Shown one piece after another: positions 58,911 to 64,000 of a DNA stretch of 64,000 nt. The stretch lies in assembly GCF_037190085.1 (NCBI RefSeq), contig NZ_JBBCJO010000005.1, positions 372,001 to 436,000 on the forward strand. Direction: 5' to 3'. A model generated the notes under the pieces. The model ran no database searches and was not told the origin of the DNA. It was given only the letters and a program-made list of their open reading frames with translations. The stretch's first letter is position 1; every line of letters begins with the position of its first letter. The DNA is from Gemmatimonas aurantiaca (lineage in GTDB: Bacteria > Gemmatimonadota > Gemmatimonadetes > Gemmatimonadales > Gemmatimonadaceae). Position numbers and translations under genes: made by a program.

Positions 58911-60575
58911 TCAGATGCTCAGCGCCTGCGTACCGCGCGAGCGGTTCAGCCAGACGAGGAAGAAAGTCTTGGTCACGAAGATCGTCGTGAAGAGCGCGGC
59001 CACGAGACCGGCGATGAGCGTAACGGCGAAGCCGCGGACCGGTCCGGTGCCGTACTGGTACAGCACCATGCCGGAGAGAATCGTCGCGGCCGAGGTGTCG
59101 ATGATGGCGCCGAGCGCGTGCCGGAAGCCTTCGTCGATGGCGAGACGCGTGGATTTCCCGTGATCGAGCTCTTCGCGGATGCGCTCGAAGATCAGCACGT
59201 TGTTGTCGACGGCCATACCGATGGAGAGCACAAAGCCGGCAAGACCGGGCAACGTCACCACCGCATTGAAGCCGGCGAGAATCGCCAGGGTATACACGAG
59301 ATACAGCAGCAGCGCGATCACGGCGAGCACGCCGGAGAAACGGTAGTACACCACCAGGATCACGAGCACCAGCGCAAAGGCGACGCCCAGTGCGAGCACG
59401 CCCTTGGTGATGGAGTCGTTCCCGAGGCTGGCACCGATCTGTCGCACTTCGGCGACCTTGAGCGGTACCGGCAGTGCACCGGCGCGCAGGACGAGTGCGA
59501 GGTCCTGCGCCGACTGCAGCGTGCCGCCGCCGAGGGTGATCTGGCCGTTGCGGCCGATGGCGCTGTTCAGGATGGGCGCCGTCACGACCTTCTGGTCGAG
59601 CACGATGGCCATGTTGTCGCGCACATGCTTGCCCGTTTCGGACTTGAAACGACGCGCGCCTTCGTTGTTCAGCGTGAACTGCACCACGTTGCCTTCCACC
59701 GGATCGGTGGCCGGACGCGCGTCGGTCAGCACTTCACCCGTGATGATCGGACGCGCATCGAGCACGTAGAGCGCACGGTAGCGCTGCGTGCCGGAGACCA
59801 GCGAATCGACGCCCCAGCGGATCACCTTGCCCGGCGGCACCGCGGCCTGGAGCGCGGGGTTCTGGAGCGCGCGGTCGATGGCCGGATAGGCCGACTCGGG
59901 CACAATGTACTGTCCGGGAATCTGACCGGCCTGCACATTCGAACTGAAGAGACCACCGACCGGCGCCTTGGCCGCGCTGTCCGCGCCCGTGGTGCCAGCC
60001 ACCGCCGTGGAATCCTTCGCACTGTCGCTCTTCTGCGTGAGCAGCGCACCGACCGACGTGGCCTTCGCGGAATCACCCGAGGCCGACGCGGCACCGGACG
60101 CCACCGAGATGCCCTGCGCCTTGGCGATTTCGTCGAAGCGCGCGATCACCTTCTCCAGCGCCTGCGTCTTGTCGGTGATCTGGAATTCGAGGAAGGCCGA
60201 CTTCTGCACGACGTCCTGCGCGCGTTCGGCATCGTCGATACCAGGCAGTTCGACGATCAGCCGTTCGGCGCCCGCCTTCTGCACCACGGGTTCGGCCACG
60301 CCGAATTCGTCGATGCGTTGACGCACGACCTTGAGCGCCCGGTCGAGCGCTTCCGATTTGTCGGCGACGGTCTGCTTGGATTCGTCGACTTCGAGGGTGA
60401 GATGCATTCCCCCCTGCAGATCGAGTCCACGCTTGAGCGGGACACGGCGTACGGTATCGTAGACGAACACGCCGTCGCGTTTGACGCGCTCGACGACCGT
60501 GCGCGGGAAGAGCGCGAACACGGACGCCGCCAGGAGCCCCACAATGAGCAGGATGCGGTACTTCAGGTTTGCCAT
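58911..60575 (-). CDS. secD: Protein translocase subunit SecD
   Basis: The partner of SecF, an inner-membrane RND-fold protein with a large first periplasmic loop. It has 554 residues. The start LKYRILLIVGLLAASVFALFP is the first span, LKRGLDLQGGMHLTLEV the family motif, and GIDDAERAQDVV follows. Residues about 155-210 are a low-complexity Ala/Ser/Asp/Thr-rich insert in the periplasmic loop (ASGAASASGDSAKATS and so on). Spans and the VDNNVLIFERIREE motif close the protein. ATG at 60575. A TAAGTT lies about 90 bp upstream (60666-60671). Confidence 0.96.
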   Translation of the reverse strand: MANLKYRILLIVGLLAASVFALFPRTVVERVKRDGVFVYDTVRRVPLKRGLDLQGGMHLTLEVDESKQTVADKSEALDRALKVVRQRIDEFGVAEPVVQKAGAERLIVELPGIDDAERAQDVVQKSAFLEFQITDKTQALEKVIARFDEIAKAQGISVASGAASASGDSAKATSVGALLTQKSDSAKDSTAVAGTTGADSAAKAPVGGLFSSNVQAGQIPGQYIVPESAYPAIDRALQNPALQAAVPPGKVIRWGVDSLVSGTQRYRALYVLDARPIITGEVLTDARPATDPVEGNVVQFTLNNEGARRFKSETGKHVRDNMAIVLDQKVVTAPILNSAIGRNGQITLGGGTLQSAQDLALVLRAGALPVPLKVAEVRQIGASLGNDSITKGVLALGVAFALVLVILVVYYRFSGVLAVIALLLYLVYTLAILAGFNAVVTLPGLAGFVLSIGMAVDNNVLIFERIREELDHGKSTRLAIDEGFRHALGAIIDTSAATILSGMVLYQYGTGPVRGFAVTLIAGLVAALFTTIFVTKTFFLVWLNRSRGTQALSI

Positions 60576-60743
60576 CGATGCCGGTGGCCAGAGGAAATGT
60601 CGACGCGCCGGACCGAAGGGGCGCGGGAAACACGGCAAGCGCACGCGAAGTGCACCAAGCCCCTAAACTTAGGTGCGCTCGACGCGCGGCGGTAGCCAGT
60701 CAGGGGCCGTGCGCGGGAAGATCGGGCAGGGATCCGGCAGGAA

Positions 60744-61715
60744 TCAGGCGGGAAATTCCATGGGAGACTCGCCACCGGCCTGACGCAGGGCGTCCCTGGC
60801 CTGCCGCTCGTCATCCGCCAACTGCGCCCGCAGCGCGTCGATGCCGGAAAACGGACGGGTGCCCCGCAACCGTCGCACGAAATCGAGCCGGATGTGGGCA
60901 CCGTACCAGTCCCGGCCCGCATCGAACACATGGGTCTCGATACGACGGCCGGCATCTCCGAAGGTCGGACGGGGGCCCAGGTTCAGCATGCCGCCGAACG
61001 GGCCCTCGGGCAGCTGGACCCGCACCGCGTACACGCCGTCCGGCGGCAGCAACTTCCGGGGAGACGGCGCGGACAGGTTGAGCGTGGGATACCCGATGGT
61101 GCGCCCCCGCTGATCGCCCCGCACGACCACACCCGACACGCTGTACGGCCGGCCAAGACCGGCGGCGGCCCGATCGAGATCGCCCTCACTGATGGCCTTC
61201 CGGATGGTGGTCGAACTGATCGCCGTGCCATCGGCCGCGTGCACCGGCGACAGCACCGTCACGCCGAATCCACGCGCGGCGCCCAGCGCCCGCAGCACCG
61301 TGATGTCACCCAGACGTCCGCGGCCGAAGCCATGATCGTGGCCCACCAGCAACTCGGCCATCGCAAAACGTTCCCGCAGCACGTGATCGACGAAGTACTC
61401 CGCTTCGAACGCGGCCAGCGTGGGCGTGAACGGCAGGACCGCCACGTACGACACCCCCGACTGCGCCAGCAGCTCGAGCTTCTCCTGATGCAACGTGAGC
61501 AGCGGCGGAGCGACGGCCGGATTCACCACTTCGAGCGGATGCGGCTCGAACGTGATCACCACGCTGGGCAATCCACGCGCCGTGGCACGCTGCACCAGAC
61601 GCTCCAGCACATCGTGATGACCGCGATGCACACCGTCGAACGTGCCCACGGTGACCACCGCGCCTTCCGGCGGCACGGGCAATCCACATTCGATCGGAGT
61701 AATGTCGGGCATCAT
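60744..61715 (-). CDS. ribF: Bifunctional riboflavin kinase / FMN adenylyltransferase
   Basis: Makes FMN and then FAD; cytosolic. It has 323 residues. The adenylyltransferase domain has VTVGTFDGVHRGHHDVL (about 21-37) and GHDHGFGRGRLGD; ISSTTIRKAI follows. The kinase domain has RGDQRGRTIGYPTLNL. ATG at 61715 overlaps the truB stop by 4 bp. The truB-ribF pair is common in bacteria. Confidence 0.97.
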   Translation of the reverse strand: MMPDITPIECGLPVPPEGAVVTVGTFDGVHRGHHDVLERLVQRATARGLPSVVITFEPHPLEVVNPAVAPPLLTLHQEKLELLAQSGVSYVAVLPFTPTLAAFEAEYFVDHVLRERFAMAELLVGHDHGFGRGRLGDITVLRALGAARGFGVTVLSPVHAADGTAISSTTIRKAISEGDLDRAAAGLGRPYSVSGVVVRGDQRGRTIGYPTLNLSAPSPRKLLPPDGVYAVRVQLPEGPFGGMLNLGPRPTFGDAGRRIETHVFDAGRDWYGAHIRLDFVRRLRGTRPFSGIDALRAQLADDERQARDALRQAGGESPMEFPA

Positions 61716-62653
61716 TCGTTTGCTCCGCCGTTCGCGCCGATCAGCACCACGCGTGGCTGCCACCGATCCCCCGCGCGCACGGCCAGTGCGGCGACCGCTC
61801 CATCGTACACGAGCGCAGCCTGCGATCCCGGCAAGGTGGCCGGCAACGTGCGACCGAAACGCAGTGCCTGCACGCCGTCATCATCGATGACTTCGCGCGC
61901 GATGTCGCCGAGCAGATCGAGTGGCGAACGCAGGGTCAGGTCGCCGTCCGCCACACTGCCGGGAACGAGCTGTTCATAGGGCACGGCCTGCTCCACCGTG
62001 GCGGGGCCGCTGGCCGTGCGTCGCAGCGTCGCGCAGTGCGCCGCGCTGCCCAACGCGCGACCGAGATCGCGCGCGAGGGCACGGATGTAGGTGCCTCCGC
62101 CACAGGTGATGCGGACATCGAGGGTCTCTTCCGTGGCGCCGAGCCACTCCCAGCGATGCACCTCGACGTCCACCGGCGGCAGGACGACCTCCTGTCCACG
62201 CCGCGCCAGATCGTAGGCCCGCTGACCATCCACATGTTTCGCGGAATACTGCGGAGGCACCTGTTGAATGCGGCCCGTGAGCTGGGACTCGGCCGCCACC
62301 CGCGTTGCATGTGCCGGCTCACCCAACACGTCGCGGGCGGGCACCGGCGCTTCACGGATGGTCCGACCGGTGCTGTCGTCGGTGTCGGTTTCGCTGCCGA
62401 ACCGGATGGTCGCCTCGTACACCTTGGGTTCACCGACGATGTACGGCAGCAGTCGTGTGTACGGCCCAATGGCCACGACGAGCAATCCCGTCGCGAACGG
62501 ATCGAGGGTACCCGCATGCCCCACGCGGCGCGTGCGGGCGGCTCGGCGCACCAGGCCGACCACATCATGAGACGAACGACCGGCGGGCTTGTCGACATAC
62601 AGAACGCCCGACCGCATCGGAGCGCCGATCATCCCGTGCGCTCCGTTGTCCAT
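61712..62653 (-). CDS. truB: tRNA pseudouridine-55 synthase
   Basis: Makes pseudouridine 55 in the T-loop of tRNAs. It has 313 residues. VDKPAGRSSHDVV and VGHAGTLDPFATGLLVV carry the catalytic aspartate; the family motif GGGTYIRALARDLG is at about 185-198. ATG at 62653, one base after the rbfA stop codon, is the best start; later Met codons (62632, 62617) are possible. Confidence 0.96.
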   Translation of the reverse strand: MDNGAHGMIGAPMRSGVLYVDKPAGRSSHDVVGLVRRAARTRRVGHAGTLDPFATGLLVVAIGPYTRLLPYIVGEPKVYEATIRFGSETDTDDSTGRTIREAPVPARDVLGEPAHATRVAAESQLTGRIQQVPPQYSAKHVDGQRAYDLARRGQEVVLPPVDVEVHRWEWLGATEETLDVRITCGGGTYIRALARDLGRALGSAAHCATLRRTASGPATVEQAVPYEQLVPGSVADGDLTLRSPLDLLGDIAREVIDDDGVQALRFGRTLPATLPGSQAALVYDGAVAALAVRAGDRWQPRVVLIGANGGANE

Positions 62654-62654
62654 G

Positions 62655-63059
62655 TCATTCGGCTCCGTCGGCGCCATCGGGCGTCTCTGCCGAGGCGTCC
62701 CGCTGCTCCCGTTCATCGCGGATCTGCGAGAGGAGCTGTTCGATGCGTGAGGCCCGTGCCACGCTTTCGTCGGTCCGGAAATGGATCTCCGGTGCCGAAC
62801 GCAGACGCAGGGAACGGCCCAGTCGCGAGCGAAGGTGACTGGCCACGCTGGCCAGCCCCTCCGTCGTGGACTTCTTGTCGGCCTCGTCGCCCATCAGGCT
62901 GACGAAGACCGTCGCGTGCCGAAGATCGCGCGTCACATCCACCGCCGTGACGGTGACGAACGCGCGGATCCGCGGATCCTTCGCGCCTTCCGACAGGAAG
63001 GTCGCGACCTCTTCGCGGATCGCTTCGGCGACGCGGTCAGGACGCCGCGGTTCGCCCAT
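62655..63059 (-). CDS. rbfA: Ribosome-binding factor A
   Basis: Binds the 30S subunit during 16S 5'-end maturation. It has 134 residues. The KH-like core has RVAEAIREEVATFL, VTVTAVDVTRDLRHATVFVSLMG and LRLRSAPEIHFRTDESVARASRI. The tail is acidic and low-complexity (REQRDASAETPDGADG). It lies 9 bp downstream of infB and 1 bp before truB, the usual infB-rbfA-truB-ribF order. Confidence 0.96.
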   Translation of the reverse strand: MGEPRRPDRVAEAIREEVATFLSEGAKDPRIRAFVTVTAVDVTRDLRHATVFVSLMGDEADKKSTTEGLASVASHLRSRLGRSLRLRSAPEIHFRTDESVARASRIEQLLSQIRDEREQRDASAETPDGADGAE

Positions 63060-63068
63060 GATTCCTCC

Positions 63069-64000
63069 TCAGGACTTCGCGGCCTGATCGAGTGTGCGCG
63101 CCACTTCCTCGGTGCGGTAGCACTCGAACACGTCGCCGACCTTGATGTCGTTGAAGTTCTCGATGCCGATGCCGCACTCGTACCCTTCCTTCACCTCGTT
63201 GACGTCGTCCTTGAAGCGACGCAGCGAGGAGATCGCGCCATCGTACAACTCGACACCATCGCGGATGACACGCACCCGGCCCTTGCGGTTGATGATCCCC
63301 GACCGGACGATGCAACCGGCGATGGTCCCGGCACGCGGCACCTTGAAGGTCTCGCGCACTTCGGCTTCGCCGAACACCACCTCGCGCTCTTCCGGACGCA
63401 GCATGCCTTCGAGCGCCGCCTTCACATCGGCCACGGCTTCGTAGATGATGCGATAGAGCTTGATGTCGACGCCTTCGCGTTCGGCCGCCGCCCGTGCGTT
63501 GTTGTCGGGACGCACGTGGAAGCCGATGATGATCGCTCCCGATGCCTTGGCGAGCAGGATGTCGCTCTCGGCAATCGCACCGACACCACGATGGATGATG
63601 TCCACCTGCACTTCGGGGTTGGACAGCTGCCCGAGTGCGTCGGCGAGCGCTTCCGCCGGACCGCCCTGGTCGGCCTTGATGACGAGACGCAACTGACGCT
63701 TCTGGCCAGCCGACGCCTGCGACATGAAGTCCTCGAGCGACACCACACCACGCGTGGTGCGGCGGCTCTTGGCCTCGCGGTCGAGCCGTTCACGACGCTG
63801 CGCGATTTCGCGCGCGGCCGTGGCGTCGTCGACCACCAGGAGCTGATCGCCGGCCATGGGCACGCCCGTGAGACCGAGGATCTGCACCGGAATGGCCGGA
63901 CCGGCTTCCTTCACCTGCTTGCCACGCTCGTCGAGCATGGCGCGCACGCGACCGGAATGGATACCGCAGATGTAGTCGTCGCCCACCTTGAGCGTGCCGT
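63069..64000 (-). CDS. infB: Translation initiation factor IF-2, C-terminal part (runs off the window)
   Basis: The last 310 codons of IF-2, domains III and IV; the G domain and start lie right of 64000. YICGIHSGRVRAMLDERGKQVKEAGPAIPVQILGL, then ADQGGPAEALADALGQLSN, GAIAESDILLAKASGAIIIGFHVRPD and EGMLRPEEREVVFGEAEVRETFKVPRAGTIAGCIV are typical IF-2 blocks. It leads the infB-rbfA-truB-ribF run. Confidence 0.96.
   Translation of the reverse strand, partial: GTLKVGDDYICGIHSGRVRAMLDERGKQVKEAGPAIPVQILGLTGVPMAGDQLLVVDDATAAREIAQRRERLDREAKSRRTTRGVVSLEDFMSQASAGQKRQLRLVIKADQGGPAEALADALGQLSNPEVQVDIIHRGVGAIAESDILLAKASGAIIIGFHVRPDNNARAAAEREGVDIKLYRIIYEAVADVKAALEGMLRPEEREVVFGEAEVRETFKVPRAGTIAGCIVRSGIINRKGRVRVIRDGVELYDGAISSLRRFKDDVNEVKEGYECGIGIENFNDIKVGDVFECYRTEEVARTLDQAAKS

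Overview
The window is a GC-rich bacterial chromosome segment. Nearly every gene is on the minus strand; only the LpxH-type phosphatase at 55155-55919 is on the plus strand. The gene content fits a diderm outside the Proteobacteria: a complete set of early lipid A enzymes with LpxC fused to FabZ, BamA/Skp/LptE/LolCD for the outer membrane, and also genes best known from Firmicutes (McsA-McsB-ClpC, bacillithiol BshC). Together with a spacer-tRNA-free rRNA operon, this suggests the Gemmatimonadota (Gemmatimonas-like). That assignment is an inference from gene content, not from a database match.

Layout, in transcription order within each block (right to left). 64000-60744: infB (partial), rbfA, truB, ribF. 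60575-55950: secD, secF, a TatD-family nuclease, RidA, and a small exported protein. 55919-55155 (plus): LpxH-like phosphatase, apparently leaderless. 55046-49509: YbgC-type thioesterase, a HEAT-cyclophilin lipoprotein, another lipoprotein, LptE-like, RfaE2-like, rph, and a RdgB-type NTP pyrophosphatase. 49466-43034: tRNA-Pro, tRNA-Arg(TCT), tRNA-Lys, then the rrn operon (16S-23S-5S) with recognisable promoter, boxA-like sites and terminator. 42968-40079: era, a PorV/PorQ-like outer-membrane protein and an exported protein. 39819-37787: a receiver-like/GGDDF protein overlapping a zinc-ribbon protein.

37620-28710 is one tight run: prfB (with a programmed +1 frameshift), lysS, lolC, lolD, mcsA, mcsB, clpC, closed by a 12-bp-stem hairpin. 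28524-18220 is an envelope cluster: bamA, ompH/skp, lpxD, lpxC-fabZ, lpxA, a Gfo/Idh oxidoreductase, lpxB, a DUF374 acyltransferase, lpxK. 18191-9907 holds glutamate dehydrogenase, rlmH, bshC, murJ, uvrC and a threonine synthase. 9760-1480 holds a DUF512 FeS protein, der, plsY, gpsA, a MerR-type regulator, surE, pcm, an acidic low-complexity protein, acylphosphatase and apt. The left edge carries tRNA-Arg(CCT) and the 5' part of a short-type uvrA paralogue.

The genes mostly serve growth and envelope building: Lipid A is made by LpxA/C/D/H/B/K and its transport depends on LptE. Lipoproteins are sorted by LolCD, outer-membrane proteins are folded by BamA/Skp after SecDF-assisted export. No CRISPR array, insertion sequence or prophage is visible. 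The most unusual points are the Gfo/Idh gene between lpxA and lpxB, the arginine-phosphorylation genes fused into a lipoprotein-sorting operon, the zinc-ribbon/GGDDF pair, the HEAT-cyclophilin lipoprotein, and an unexplained T-arm-like element between tRNA-Lys and the rrn promoter.
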